A stretch of DNA of 64,000 nt from Fodinisporobacter ferrooxydans (GTDB lineage Bacteria; Bacillota; Bacilli; Tumebacillales; MYW30-H2): positions 3,799,501 through 3,863,500 of the forward strand of contig NZ_CP089291.1 in the NCBI RefSeq assembly GCF_022818495.1, in the 5' to 3' direction. Made by a program: the position numbers and the translations under genes. Every line of letters starts with the position of its first letter. The stretch's first letter is position 1. This document shows, one piece after another, positions 8,741-18,200 of the stretch. Below the pieces are notes generated by a model. That model had not been told where the DNA came from, made no database searches, and saw nothing but the letters and a program-made list of their open reading frames with translations.

Positions 8741-8873
8741 GTTATACATCCCCCTAAAATATTATTATTTTTGTGTTTGAGAAATGAAACGAACCAATGC
8801 ATATACTCCGGTCGTCCTTACTTTGGTTAGTTTTATCAATCATTTCTACAAAATGTATATAGGTGGTGGAACT

Positions 8874-10508
8874 ATGTCTCTATCAAGAAAAATCATCCTG
8901 TTATTTAGTTGTTTGACTTTGTTGATCCTGTTTGTGTCGCTTGGATTCAGCTACGAACGCAGCCGTTCCATGATTATCGATTTGGAAAAAGATCGGGCGC
9001 TCTCCGTTGTTCACACATTAAATGCATCCATGAAACACGAAGATCTGACGAATTTGCAAGACTTGGTCATGCAAGTCAAGAAAAACGAACCCAATGTAAA
9101 AGAATTGTCCATGTATCGTCTTGACGGGCATGCATCCATCATTGCGGCCATTGATCAAAAGCAACTCGGTCAAAAGGCGGCCAAGGAAGATTTCCAAGCT
9201 GTAAAAACGAATCGGCCAATCGTATTGGTCAATGCCAACAGCATTGATGTGACTGCGCCTTTGCTTGTTCCCGGGAGTACGAAATATTCCGTCGGCATCG
9301 TATATTCGTTTAAAGACGAACTGGTAAAATTACGCACACATCTGTGGACAATTATCGGCATGGGGATTGGAATCATGTTGCTATCTTTTATTTTTATTTC
9401 CGTTTTCATTCAACGGATTGTAAAGCGGCCTTTGGCAAAATTAACGAACCTCGCAGAAAGTCTGGCTTTGGGACAGTTGGATATCGCAATCGAATCCGAT
9501 CAACCAAGAAATGATGAGATCGGCCAGTTGACTCAGGCATTCCGAAGAATGGTTCATAACGTGGCCGCACTTATTCAGCAAATTTCCAACGCGTCCCAAC
9601 AAGTGGCGGCAACGTCGCAGCGGCTGGCGGCGAATTCCGATGAATCCATGCTGGCAAGCGAAAAAATAGCCGTGAACGTACAGGAAATCGCCAAGCGGGC
9701 GCAGGGGCAGTTAACACATACATATCATACTTCGCAAATGATTGAAACGATCTCAGAATCCATTCATACCATGGCACAAAACAGTGATATCGTAACAGGA
9801 GCGGCTACAACTTCCGCCAATGTAGCCAAGAATGGAAAATCGATCATTGCAGACGCCATTCACCAAATCGAATCGGCAAATGAAACGGTACATGCTTCCG
9901 TGAATTTGATTCAATCCCTTGGCGAACGAACACAACAGATCGGGAGTATTATCGACATCATAACAAATATTGCAAACCAGACAAATTTGCTGGCTTTAAA
10001 TGCTGCCATTGAAGCAGCGCGCGCAGGAGAACAAGGGCGGGGATTTTCCGTCGTGGCAAATGAAGTCAGGAAGCTGGCAGAACAATCAAATGCAGCCACC
10101 CAGCAAATTGCCGACATGATTCAAGAAATTCAGACGGAAACTGACCAAGTCATTATGAGAATTTCCGACAGCGCTGCACAGGCAAGTCAGGGATTGAACG
10201 CTACGTATAAAGCTCGCGAGGCGTTTGACGAACTGCTGAAAATGGTGGTAGAAGTGGATCATCAAATTCAAAACTCGGTAATGACGATCAAACATATGTC
10301 AGCAAATACAGAATCCATGATGAGCGCGATTCAATCTGTCGTTCAGGCAGCCGAGCAAATCTCCGTGAAAACACAAGAGGCAACGTCAAGTGCAGAACAA
10401 ACGCATACATCAATGGAAGAAATCAGCGTATCTTCTGAAATGCTGGCAAACATGTCAAACTCTTTACAAACTACCGTCGAATCATTCAAAATGGAAACTG
10501 CCCAATAA
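8874..10508 (+). CDS. Methyl-accepting chemotaxis protein, 544 aa
   Basis: A transmembrane receptor that would pass ligand signals to CheA/CheW. Visible parts are: membrane helix 1 at about residues 6-26; an extracytoplasmic sensor of about 130 residues (28-156) of single-Cache size; membrane helix 2 at 157-179; HAMP at about 180-235; and a long helical signalling domain. The hairpin tip sequence [20 protein letters not shown] lies at about 367-386. The ATG at 8874 is preceded by AGGTGGTGG, and the frame's earlier ATG has no such site. The ligand is unknown. A PsiE-like gene follows 25 bases later and may be co-transcribed. No other chemotaxis genes are nearby. Confidence 0.93.
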   Translation: MSLSRKIILLFSCLTLLILFVSLGFSYERSRSMIIDLEKDRALSVVHTLNASMKHEDLTNLQDLVMQVKKNEPNVKELSMYRLDGHASIIAAIDQKQLGQKAAKEDFQAVKTNRPIVLVNANSIDVTAPLLVPGSTKYSVGIVYSFKDELVKLRTHLWTIIGMGIGIMLLSFIFISVFIQRIVKRPLAKLTNLAESLALGQLDIAIESDQPRNDEIGQLTQAFRRMVHNVAALIQQISNASQQVAATSQRLAANSDESMLASEKIAVNVQEIAKRAQGQLTHTYHTSQMIETISESIHTMAQNSDIVTGAATTSANVAKNGKSIIADAIHQIESANETVHASVNLIQSLGERTQQIGSIIDIITNIANQTNLLALNAAIEAARAGEQGRGFSVVANEVRKLAEQSNAATQQIADMIQEIQTETDQVIMRISDSAAQASQGLNATYKAREAFDELLKMVVEVDHQIQNSVMTIKHMSANTESMMSAIQSVVQAAEQISVKTQEATSSAEQTHTSMEEISVSSEMLANMSNSLQTTVESFKMETAQ

Positions 10509-10533
10509 ATCAAGTCACTGAAAAGGAGTACAT

Positions 10534-10935
10534 ATGGAGCAAAAAATTTCACGGTTCGGACGCCGATTGTTGCTGTATATTCGTTGGATGATCGTCGCCT
10601 TGATTCTGCTCACTTTGTTTATCGGAGTCATCGGATTTGTCATAAAGTGGGGCGAAATTATCATCCATCCCGAACATTTTCTCGCCAACTTCCGGACGAT
10701 TGCAGAGGATATTTTCTCACTTGTATTAATCTATGAAATCCTGGATTTGATTCGGACATTGTCTCCCAATCGACTGATGGATGTCCTGCTTACCGTTTTG
10801 GCAAGAAAGATTCTTTTGTCTACGAATGAAATACACTTGGCCATCGACGTGGCGGCATTTGTTGTGATTTTAATTCCAAGGCTGATTTTAATTTTCTTTT
10901 CTCGACGGTTCGAACAGCAGCAAACTACATCATAA
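10534..10935 (+). CDS. PsiE-like membrane protein, 133 aa
   Basis: Four predicted membrane helices: about 13-38, 55-75 (region AEDIFSLVLIYEILDLI), 80-100 and 103-122. The Glu-bearing helix 2 followed by LMDVLLTVLARKILL resembles the phosphate-starvation-inducible PsiE family, whose biochemical role is unknown. The ATG follows AAAAGGAG at a good distance. It lies 25 bases after the chemotaxis receptor, so it is probably in the same transcript, and is closed by the hairpin at 10980-11006. The assignment is by helix pattern, and other small membrane families remain possible. Confidence 0.6.
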   Translation: MEQKISRFGRRLLLYIRWMIVALILLTLFIGVIGFVIKWGEIIIHPEHFLANFRTIAEDIFSLVLIYEILDLIRTLSPNRLMDVLLTVLARKILLSTNEIHLAIDVAAFVVILIPRLILIFFSRRFEQQQTTS

Positions 10936-10979
10936 GCATTCCATGAATACGTCTGAAACCGGCAATCCCATGCAAAGTT

Positions 10980-11006
10980 CCCGCTTCACTTGTCACGTGA
11001 AACGGG
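10980..11006. terminator. Convergent terminator between psiE-like gene and the B12 operon
   Basis: CCCGCTTCAC pairs with GTGAAACGGG. The stem has one C-A mismatch on the plus strand but a G-U pair on the minus. It overlaps the stop codon of the last cobalamin gene. T-rich sequence follows on the plus side. Confidence 0.6.
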
Positions 11007-12833
11007 ATCTTTTCCATTTACCGGACCGCTTGAAAAAAAACTTCCACCCCCCCATGTATTGTAGTGAATCAGCGTTTGCAGATCGAGCCGTTGCCCCCAG
11101 CCGACGCGTTCCAACACGGGAATTTCCGGAAAATAAGGGGTGTATCCGAGCGTTAAAATGGCAACAGGATCAATGGAATCCGGCATATGCAAAATTTCCC
11201 GGATGTTTTGTTTTTTATAAATGCTGACCCAGCCCAAAGCGACTCCTTCCGCCCGCGCTGCCAGCCAGATGTTTTCAATGGCGCAGGCGGTGGACATCAG
11301 ATCCGTTTCCGGAATCGTGTTTCTTCCCAATACATGGGGCCCGCCGCGATTCGGATCATTCGTTACACAAATCGATAGCGGCGCTTGTGTAAGCCCTTCG
11401 ACTTTCAGCCGAAGATAATAATCTTTTTGCAAATCTGCGTAGTGTTCCGCTGCTGACACACGTTCCCGTTCGACTTCTTCCTGAATGTTCTGCAAGATCT
11501 GTTTATCATGGATGATGATAAAACTCCAGGGCTGCATGTAGCCGACAGACGGAGCATGGTGAGCGGCTTGCAAAATCCGGCTGAGGACGTCTGCGGGAAT
11601 CGGGTCCGGCAAAAAGACGCGGATATCCCGCCGCGCCAGGATGGCTTTGTAAACGGCTCGCCTTTCCTCTTCCGTAAAATCCTTTGGAATCGGGGAAACA
11701 CGGGCATCCGTGGCATTTCCGAAAGGATCGTCTTCCTTATTCAAAAGATCCTCCTGGATGTTTTGCAAATGCGGATTTGTCACTCGGGCATCTGCAAACG
11801 TTGCCGTTTCCGCCAATACGTTACAGGCATTGCGGATGACAGGAAGCAGGAATAACCCTCCGGAGCCTTCCCCGAGACGCAGATTCCACTGGATGAGCGG
11901 CTGTAAATCCAGGCTTTGCAAAACATAGGAATGAGCAGGTTCAGCTGATTGGTGTGAAGCGATGAGAAAATCCTTGATCCCAGGTTTCAACCGTTCCGCC
12001 AACAGGGCCGCCGCGCCTGTGATCAAACCGTCGAGCACAATCGGGATCCGACGATTGGCTGCGGCAACCATCGCACCCGCCAGCGCAGCAATTTCAAACC
12101 CGCCCAATTTGGCAAGCACATCCCAAGGATCTGACAAAACCGGCTGGTTGACACAGATCGCCTCTGATACGACTCGTTGCTTCTGCGCTACTTGGTCGGC
12201 AGAAATGCCGGTGCCATGTCCGGCCACATCGGCAACCGGCAATTCCAGCATGACCGCGACCATGGCGGCAGATGCCGTCGTATTGCCGATGCCCATTTCG
12301 CCAAGCAACAGCAGATCATGGCCTGCTTCGATTGCTTGCTCGGCTGTTTCCATGCCGGCATACACAGCTTGATACGCTTGCTCTTTCGTCATGGCCGGGC
12401 CTTTTGTAAAATCCCTTGTGCCATTTGCCACTTTGCGCATTCGGCAATTCGGATGGCGAACACGTGTCCTTACACCGACATCCACCACGCACAAGTCCGC
12501 TTGCTCATTGCGCGCCAACACGCTGCTGACAGCTGTTCCCATGCAGATATTGACAGCCATCTCTTCTGTCACTTTCGCTTCATATCGAGATACTTCCGCA
12601 GTTTCGGCAACACCATGGTCTGCTGCAAAAATGATCGCAGCAGGTTTTTCGATCACCGGAATGGTTGTTCCGGTGATTCCGCTGATTTTCCCGATCAATT
12701 CTTCGATGAGCCCAAGGCTGCCAAGGGGCATTGTCAGGTTATTCAGCCGCTCTCTCGTCCGTTTCATCGAATGCCGGTCGAGACTGCCAATGCTTGCGAC
12801 TCGTTTTTCGATTTCCTTTTGATAGTCCACCAT
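10986..12833 (-). CDS. cobT-bluB: CobT-BluB fusion: DMB phosphoribosyltransferase plus DMB synthase, 615 aa
   Basis: Residues 1-348 are nicotinate-nucleotide:dimethylbenzimidazole phosphoribosyltransferase (CobT), with the TMPLGSLG start, FAADHGVAE, GEMGIGNTT and the catalytic-Glu region RLGEGSGG near 322. Residues about 385-600 are BluB, the flavin-destructase that makes 5,6-dimethylbenzimidazole from FMN and O2. They show RRDIRVFLPDPI, HHAPSVGYMQPWSF and GVALGWVSIY. A 35-residue linker joins the two. One protein would therefore both make and activate the lower ligand. The start is at MVDYQ, with AGAGGAG six bases before. It is the last gene of the operon, 120 bases after cbiA. The C-terminal 25 residues are Gly/Ser-rich and unassigned. 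Confidence 0.93.
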   Translation of the reverse strand: MVDYQKEIEKRVASIGSLDRHSMKRTRERLNNLTMPLGSLGLIEELIGKISGITGTTIPVIEKPAAIIFAADHGVAETAEVSRYEAKVTEEMAVNICMGTAVSSVLARNEQADLCVVDVGVRTRVRHPNCRMRKVANGTRDFTKGPAMTKEQAYQAVYAGMETAEQAIEAGHDLLLLGEMGIGNTTASAAMVAVMLELPVADVAGHGTGISADQVAQKQRVVSEAICVNQPVLSDPWDVLAKLGGFEIAALAGAMVAAANRRIPIVLDGLITGAAALLAERLKPGIKDFLIASHQSAEPAHSYVLQSLDLQPLIQWNLRLGEGSGGLFLLPVIRNACNVLAETATFADARVTNPHLQNIQEDLLNKEDDPFGNATDARVSPIPKDFTEEERRAVYKAILARRDIRVFLPDPIPADVLSRILQAAHHAPSVGYMQPWSFIIIHDKQILQNIQEEVERERVSAAEHYADLQKDYYLRLKVEGLTQAPLSICVTNDPNRGGPHVLGRNTIPETDLMSTACAIENIWLAARAEGVALGWVSIYKKQNIREILHMPDSIDPVAILTLGYTPYFPEIPVLERVGWGQRLDLQTLIHYNTWGGGSFFSSGPVNGKDPVSRDK

Positions 12834-12953
12834 TTTCGACTCCTCTGCGTTCGCTGCACAAGTATTCGAATCCTGAAAAAGCGATACAACATCGCAATAT
12901 TTTTGAAAATTCAATTTGGCGAATCCAAGTTTTCTTTCGATAATCATTTGAAA

Positions 12954-14342
12954 TTATCTTGTAGTTCTATATGTTTCACAGACTTGAATAAAACGTGCGA
13001 CTGCGCCTGGATTTGACGCAAAATGCATATGGGTATACCCTGCCAGCAAATTGCCTTTGCTGTATCCCTCTTGCTTCGATCCGCGCAGGCCGGAAACTTC
13101 ATAAGGCAGGCAGGCATTGTCGATGCCTCCCGGAAATTCAATGGTTGAATAATGAAACTCATGTCCCCGGATTCGCTCACCTTCCGCCAAAAGCAAGGAG
13201 TTCCGCATCCCTCGCACTTCCCGATATCCCAGCGCCGCCAGACGTTCCTGCATTTTCACCACTGCCGGTATGACACCGACCATCGGATGCTCGCGGCCTG
13301 CTCGATCCACGATCGCGTTTGTCAAAAACATGTATCCGCCGCATTCGGCAAACGTCGGCAATCCTTCGCCGATTCGTTTGCGAATGGCATGCAGCATTGT
13401 CGTATTTGCGCTTAATTGCGCCGCATATTCCTCGGGGAATCCGCCGCCGATGTAGAAACCGTCCGCATCCTCCGGAATACTTTCGTCTTCAAGGGGACGA
13501 AAATACAGCAATTGGGCGCCATACAACTCCAGCAGCTCCAAATTTTCCGGATAATAAAAATTAAACGCGCGGTCTTTCGCTACTGCAATTCTCACAGGTG
13601 CGGGATGCGGCTTTTGCACAAAGATGCGCGCACTCGGCGCCAGCATCGGCGGTGCCTGGCAAGCGATCTCATACAACTTTACCAGATCCACCGTTTCCGC
13701 AACGGCGGCTGCCAGCGCGTCAAACAGGGGATGCAGCTCGCCCCGCTCAATCGACGGGATCAAGCCCAAATGCCGCTCCGGTATGTCGATATCCATTCGT
13801 TTGGGCAGATATCCCAGTACCGGAACGCCACATTCTTTTTCGATCGCCGCTTTGACAATTTGGTAATGGCCGACACTGCCCACGCGGTTGACGAGGACAC
13901 CGGCAATCGGCACATGCGGATCCAGTTTTTGAAATCCCAAAACGGTAGCCGCCGCGCTTCTGGCTTGACTCGCCACGTTCACGACCAACAGGACGGGCGC
14001 TTGCAACAAGACGCTTAACTCGGCTGTGCTCCCTGTATTGCTGAGGGGATCTTTCCCGTCGTACAGTCCCATGACGCCTTCAATGACGGAAATGTCGGCA
14101 TCCTGGCTGCTCCGTGCGAATATTTCCCGGACCACGTCATGTGACAGCATCCAACTGTCCAGGTTCCGCGACGGGCGCCCGGTCACGGCCGTGTGGTAGC
14201 TGGGATCGATGTAGTCGGGACCTGCTTTGTATCCTTGCACGACCCGCCCCGTTTTTTGCAATGCCGCCATCAATCCGATGGTAAATGTGGTTTTTCCTGC
14301 ACCGCTGTTTGTTCCCGCGATGACGATTCTCGGTCGCTTCAT
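12954..14342 (-). CDS. cbiA: Cobyrinate a,c-diamide synthase
   Basis: ATP- and glutamine-dependent amidation of the a and c side chains of cobyrinate. The N-terminal P-loop ATPase domain shows GTNSGAGKTTFTIG and YKAGPDYIDP. The C-terminal class I glutamine amidotransferase domain has the nucleophile in PTFAECGGYMFL and the final His in GHEFHYS. The length of 462 residues is typical. It sits 31 bases after cbiG in the same direction and 120 bases before the cobT-bluB fusion. Confidence 0.96.
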   Translation of the reverse strand: MKRPRIVIAGTNSGAGKTTFTIGLMAALQKTGRVVQGYKAGPDYIDPSYHTAVTGRPSRNLDSWMLSHDVVREIFARSSQDADISVIEGVMGLYDGKDPLSNTGSTAELSVLLQAPVLLVVNVASQARSAAATVLGFQKLDPHVPIAGVLVNRVGSVGHYQIVKAAIEKECGVPVLGYLPKRMDIDIPERHLGLIPSIERGELHPLFDALAAAVAETVDLVKLYEIACQAPPMLAPSARIFVQKPHPAPVRIAVAKDRAFNFYYPENLELLELYGAQLLYFRPLEDESIPEDADGFYIGGGFPEEYAAQLSANTTMLHAIRKRIGEGLPTFAECGGYMFLTNAIVDRAGREHPMVGVIPAVVKMQERLAALGYREVRGMRNSLLLAEGERIRGHEFHYSTIEFPGGIDNACLPYEVSGLRGSKQEGYSKGNLLAGYTHMHFASNPGAVARFIQVCETYRTTR

Positions 14343-14373
14343 TTGCGACGCCTCTCTTTCGAAGTCTGATGCA

Positions 14374-15459
14374 TTATGCGTTCACAAGGCAGATCGATAT
14401 GGTTACATTGCCGGATTTGACTTTTTCCACGACCCATTCGGATGCTCCGGAAGACAATCGTGCGCAAGGCTCGCTCACGCCATATGCACCGACGTATTTG
14501 TATACGGTGTCGGAGGGATTGGGGATGGGGATCGTGTTCAATTCCGCAGCGGTATAGGTATCTAGCCTCCAACCATGCCGCGCGCAAACTTCCACAAGCC
14601 CAGGCTCATCCTTTTTCAAATCGATCGTGGCAAGATTGCGCACACTCATCATGGACAATTCCGCTTCTGCCAACGTCGTTTGAATCACTTGCTCGATTTC
14701 CAAAGCGGACGTGCCTTTGTTGCAGCCAATGCCGATGACCACGACTTTCGGACGATACAGGACGCCATTTGCAAGGAATGTGTCTTCTTCCTCTTGCGTC
14801 AACAAGCGCGGCGTGATCACAAGCGCAGCATCGAAGAGCTGCTTGCGTGCCGACTCAAACGTTTCAAACACCTGCAAATGGCTCGGCAGTGGTTTTTTGT
14901 ACTTCCACCAATTCCGCTCGCCCGCTTCCTGAATGATATGCACACGCTGTTCGTTCACGACGGCCGCACTGACTTGTGTAACCTTTGCAAAATTTTCGAT
15001 TTCAAAACCGAACTCCCGCCCCAGCAGATCGACCGCAAGCGTTTCGCCGACATCGGATGCGGTCGTGATGACAGGGATTGCTCCAAGAACGCCGGCCACC
15101 TGTTTCGTCAGGTCGTTGGCTCCCCCCAGGTGGCCGGACAATACGCTGACCACATAGTTGGCCCGATCATCGATGACTAAGACAGCAGGGTCTGTTTTTT
15201 TGTCTTTTAACAATGGAGCGATCATTCGCACCATCGCGCCTAAGGATACAATGCCAATGATTCCTTGATAGGATTGAAAGAGTTTCGGCACGTATTGCAC
15301 GACAGAGCCTTCAAACACATGAATCCCGAATTCCCGCTCATCCCCCTGGGCGAATTTGCTCGGGTAAAAGACGTCGACTTGCAAAAGAGCATCCAATAAT
15401 CGCCTGGCAATCGCCACCCCGTGTTTGGTAATGGCGACAACCGCGTATGGATTAGTCAT
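14374..15459 (-). CDS. cbiG: Cobalt-precorrin-5A hydrolase
   Basis: Opens the delta-lactone of cobalt-precorrin-5A and releases the C2 unit as acetaldehyde in the anaerobic pathway. Three CbiG regions are visible: an N-terminal segment, a central segment with VLSGHLGGANDLT, and a C-terminal segment starting at VVVIGIGCNKGTSA with the family ending. The start was set at MTNPYAVVAI, nine bases after AAAGGGAG, which overlaps the end of cbiF by 8 bases. The longer frame upstream is a shadow within cbiF. Its presence, together with cbiD, marks the oxygen-independent route. Confidence 0.94.
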   Translation of the reverse strand: MTNPYAVVAITKHGVAIARRLLDALLQVDVFYPSKFAQGDEREFGIHVFEGSVVQYVPKLFQSYQGIIGIVSLGAMVRMIAPLLKDKKTDPAVLVIDDRANYVVSVLSGHLGGANDLTKQVAGVLGAIPVITTASDVGETLAVDLLGREFGFEIENFAKVTQVSAAVVNEQRVHIIQEAGERNWWKYKKPLPSHLQVFETFESARKQLFDAALVITPRLLTQEEEDTFLANGVLYRPKVVVIGIGCNKGTSALEIEQVIQTTLAEAELSMMSVRNLATIDLKKDEPGLVEVCARHGWRLDTYTAAELNTIPIPNPSDTVYKYVGAYGVSEPCARLSSGASEWVVEKVKSGNVTISICLVNA

Positions 15460-16246
15460 GCATCGCAACTCCCTTTCGATATCTGTGTGTAAACGTTTTG
15501 TCATAGAGTTTTGAACGGTGTTCCGTGCTTTCTGCCAAACCAGGATCCAGCGCCCAACCGGCAAGAATCATGGCATGGCTGGAGATATGCGCATCGCCCA
15601 TCGCCCTGACAAGATGTTCAAGTGTTGTTCGAATGACTTTTTGTTCCGGCCATGTTGCCTTTTGCACGACAGCGACCGGCGTATCGGGCGACCATCCGGC
15701 TGCCGACAAATCATCCACCGCTTTCTTGGCAAGCGTGGCGCTGAGATACAGTGCGATGGTACAGTGATGTTCCGCCAATGACCGCAATTGTTCCCTTTCC
15801 GGCACAGGCGTGCGCCCACCGACGCGAGTCAAAATGAGTGTCTGCGTCAGGTCGGGAATGGTCAGCTCTGCGCCGAGAATCGCTGCGGATGCAAATACGG
15901 AACTCACACCCGGGATAATCTCGTATTCGATATTTTCCTTTCGAAGCAGCGCCATCTGTTCCAAAATGGCGCCATAGACTGCTGGATCTCCCGTATGAAT
16001 GCGCGCGACGCTGCGCCCCTCTCGCACGTGTCCGGCCATGATTTGGACGATCTCTTCCAGGTCCATCCCCGCGCTTTTATAGATTTGCGCATGCTCCGAA
16101 GCCATTTGAACCAGCTCTTCCCGGACCAGACTATCTGTATAGAGGACGACGTCCGCCTGCTGCAGGATTCGCAATCCTTTCACCGTAATCAACTCCGGGT
16201 CTCCCGGTCCGGCGCCTACGATATACACTTTTGCAGCCAATGTCAT
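15452..16246 (-). CDS. cbiF: Cobalt-precorrin-4 C11-methyltransferase
   Basis: SAM-dependent tetrapyrrole methylase. The N-terminal VYIVGAGPGDPELIT loop, the RIHTGDPAVYGA motif and the EIIPGVSSVFASAA substrate loop are all present, as is the C-terminal HAMILAGWAL. The length of 264 residues is usual for CbiF/CobM. It overlaps cbiL by 4 bases upstream and cbiG by 8 bases downstream, indicating translational coupling. Confidence 0.95.
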   Translation of the reverse strand: MTLAAKVYIVGAGPGDPELITVKGLRILQQADVVLYTDSLVREELVQMASEHAQIYKSAGMDLEEIVQIMAGHVREGRSVARIHTGDPAVYGAILEQMALLRKENIEYEIIPGVSSVFASAAILGAELTIPDLTQTLILTRVGGRTPVPEREQLRSLAEHHCTIALYLSATLAKKAVDDLSAAGWSPDTPVAVVQKATWPEQKVIRTTLEHLVRAMGDAHISSHAMILAGWALDPGLAESTEHRSKLYDKTFTHRYRKGVAMHD

Positions 16247-16959
16247 TTTCTCACCACCATCAGTGTCAAATAATTGAGTTCGGCGCCGCGCAGCTCCCTG
16301 ACGTTGCGCCAGACCATCTCATCTTTTGATGTCACCTTGGTCGCGACCAGCGCCTGATCGGTCAATTCCAGTTCCGCCAATACTTGGAGCATATGATCCA
16401 GAACTTTCGCCACTTTCAAAAAAATGACGCAATCATGTGTTTCTATGGCTGTCCGCATTTGCGCCAGATCATCCGTAGCCGGCACGATCGCCACCACCTC
16501 ATCCCCATCCGCAAGCGGGATCCCGAGCCTGGAAGCGGCGCCGTTGACCGAGGAAATGCCGGGAATCGAGACGATGTTCGCTTCCGGATATGTTGCTTTC
16601 AGCGTCCGGTTCATATGAATAAACGTACTATACAACATCGGATCCCCTTCTGTTACAAAAGCCACATCAAGGCCTTGGCGAAGGTGTTCCCAGATCGTTT
16701 CAACCGTTTTGTTCCACTGTTCTTGCAATACAGCCGGGTCTTTCGTCATGGGAAAAACCAGCCCCACCATCGTTTTCTCACTCGGATTGATATACAACTC
16801 CACGATCTCTAACGCATAGCTTTTCCCACCCATGCGCTTTTTTGGATATGCGATCACAGGCGCTTCTTTCAGCGTACGATATGCTTTCACGGTAATCAGT
16901 TCCGGATCCCCTGGTCCGACCCCAACGCCGTATAATGTTCCGATCGAGTCGTTGCTCAT
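16243..16959 (-). CDS. cbiL: Cobalt-factor II / precorrin-2 C20-methyltransferase
   Basis: Methylates C20 of cobalt-factor II after cobalt insertion by CbiX. Motifs visible are GVGVGPGDPELITVKAYR near residue 11, VTEGDPMLYST near 100, and SIPGISSVNGAASRLGIPL near 130. The length of 238 residues is normal. It overlaps cbiF and the CbiET gene by 4 bases each. Confidence 0.95.
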   Translation of the reverse strand: MSNDSIGTLYGVGVGPGDPELITVKAYRTLKEAPVIAYPKKRMGGKSYALEIVELYINPSEKTMVGLVFPMTKDPAVLQEQWNKTVETIWEHLRQGLDVAFVTEGDPMLYSTFIHMNRTLKATYPEANIVSIPGISSVNGAASRLGIPLADGDEVVAIVPATDDLAQMRTAIETHDCVIFLKVAKVLDHMLQVLAELELTDQALVATKVTSKDEMVWRNVRELRGAELNYLTLMVVRK

Positions 16960-18200
16960 TTCTGTTCACCTTGCCCTTTCTCCGTTCTCCAAGCAGTAAT
17001 CAAATACACCGGATTCATGCCTTCAAACCGGGTCAAATGCAGAATCGGCTTGCTGCGAGCCGTCTGGACGAGTGTAATGGACACATGAAAATCCAATTGC
17101 TGCAGTTTTTGTTGGGCAAGATACAGTGTTTCAATCGTGGCGGCATTGATGACGATGCGCCCCTGCGGTTTTAACCGCACTGCGCATACGTGCAGCACAT
17201 CCTCCAGTTCTCCGCCGCTGCCGCCGATAAATACGGCGTCCGGATCGTCAAACTCGTCCAACCGGTCCGGCGCCCGCCCGTGGACAGCGACAAAATCGGC
17301 GCGGAATTTCACTTGATTTTCCCTAAGATTCACAAGATCTTCCGCATTTTTTTCGATTGCGAAAACGCGCACGCAAGGCTGGCTGTGAACCGCTTCAATC
17401 GAAACAGAGCCTGTGCACGCTCCGATATCCCAGAGAACGCCGTGTTGCGGCAACTGCAATTCGGCGAGGCTTAAAACCCGGATTTCCCGTTTGGTAATCA
17501 ACCCCCGATCCGGCTTCCGCTGGGAAAATTGTCCGTCTTCGATCCCCAGTGGAAACACTTTCGTCTCCTGATTGGGTCTGCGCTTCAATACCACGACATT
17601 TAAAGGTGAAAATTCCTGATCCACAAGGTCTTTCAGGGAATACCAAGCGGTTCTCTCCGAGCCGCTCCCCAAATTTTCACAGACAAACACATCGTATTCT
17701 GTCATTTCAAACTGCAACAGATAGTTCGCAATCGCTGACGGCGTGTTCTTGTCGTCTGTCAGTACAGCCGCTTTCTCCGCTCCGTTGAGTTTCTGCGCAA
17801 AGCCCAATATCGGTCGCCCGTGCAAACTGATGATGCGGGCATCCTGCCAAGCTTCGCCACACCTGGCGAACGCGAGTTGTATGGAGCTTAGATGGGGGTA
17901 GACAGCCACATTTCCTGCTCCGAACTTCTTGACCAGATACGAACCGATCCCGTAAAACAAAGGGTCGCCGGAAGCAAGCACCACCACCCGCTGTTCCTGG
18001 CGATATGCCTGCAGCTCTTCCACCGTTTTCGTTAATGGAGCGCGCAAGACGATTTTTTCCCCTGCAAAATCAGGGAAAAATGCCAGCTGTCGATCTCCCC
18101 CCACCAAAACGTCAGCATTCCGAATGTTGTCGATCGATTCCGGAAACAGACCCTGCTCACCGTCATCGCCAATTCCTATTACATACATCCATTTATCCAT
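16956..18200 (-). CDS. cbiET: Fused CbiE-CbiT (CobL-type) C5,C15-methyltransferase/decarboxylase
   Basis: Residues 1 to about 205 are the CbiE tetrapyrrole methylase (MYVIGIGDDGEQGL, LASGDPLFYGIGSYL). The remainder, from about 225, is a class I SAM methyltransferase of CbiT type with WDIGACTGSVSIEA and AVFIGGSGGELEDVL. Together they methylate C5 and C15 and decarboxylate the C12 acetate. The fusion also occurs as CobL in aerobic-pathway organisms and in B. megaterium. ATG 18200 follows GGGAGGGG; a TTG one codon earlier is less likely. It overlaps cbiD by 8 bases. Confidence 0.95.
   Translation of the reverse strand: MDKWMYVIGIGDDGEQGLFPESIDNIRNADVLVGGDRQLAFFPDFAGEKIVLRAPLTKTVEELQAYRQEQRVVVLASGDPLFYGIGSYLVKKFGAGNVAVYPHLSSIQLAFARCGEAWQDARIISLHGRPILGFAQKLNGAEKAAVLTDDKNTPSAIANYLLQFEMTEYDVFVCENLGSGSERTAWYSLKDLVDQEFSPLNVVVLKRRPNQETKVFPLGIEDGQFSQRKPDRGLITKREIRVLSLAELQLPQHGVLWDIGACTGSVSIEAVHSQPCVRVFAIEKNAEDLVNLRENQVKFRADFVAVHGRAPDRLDEFDDPDAVFIGGSGGELEDVLHVCAVRLKPQGRIVINAATIETLYLAQQKLQQLDFHVSITLVQTARSKPILHLTRFEGMNPVYLITAWRTEKGQGEQK

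Noticed and set aside
12177-14018. Long plus-strand frames opposite cobT-bluB and cbiA
   Set aside because: No ribosome-binding sites and no protein-like motifs; the minus-strand genes are unmistakable.
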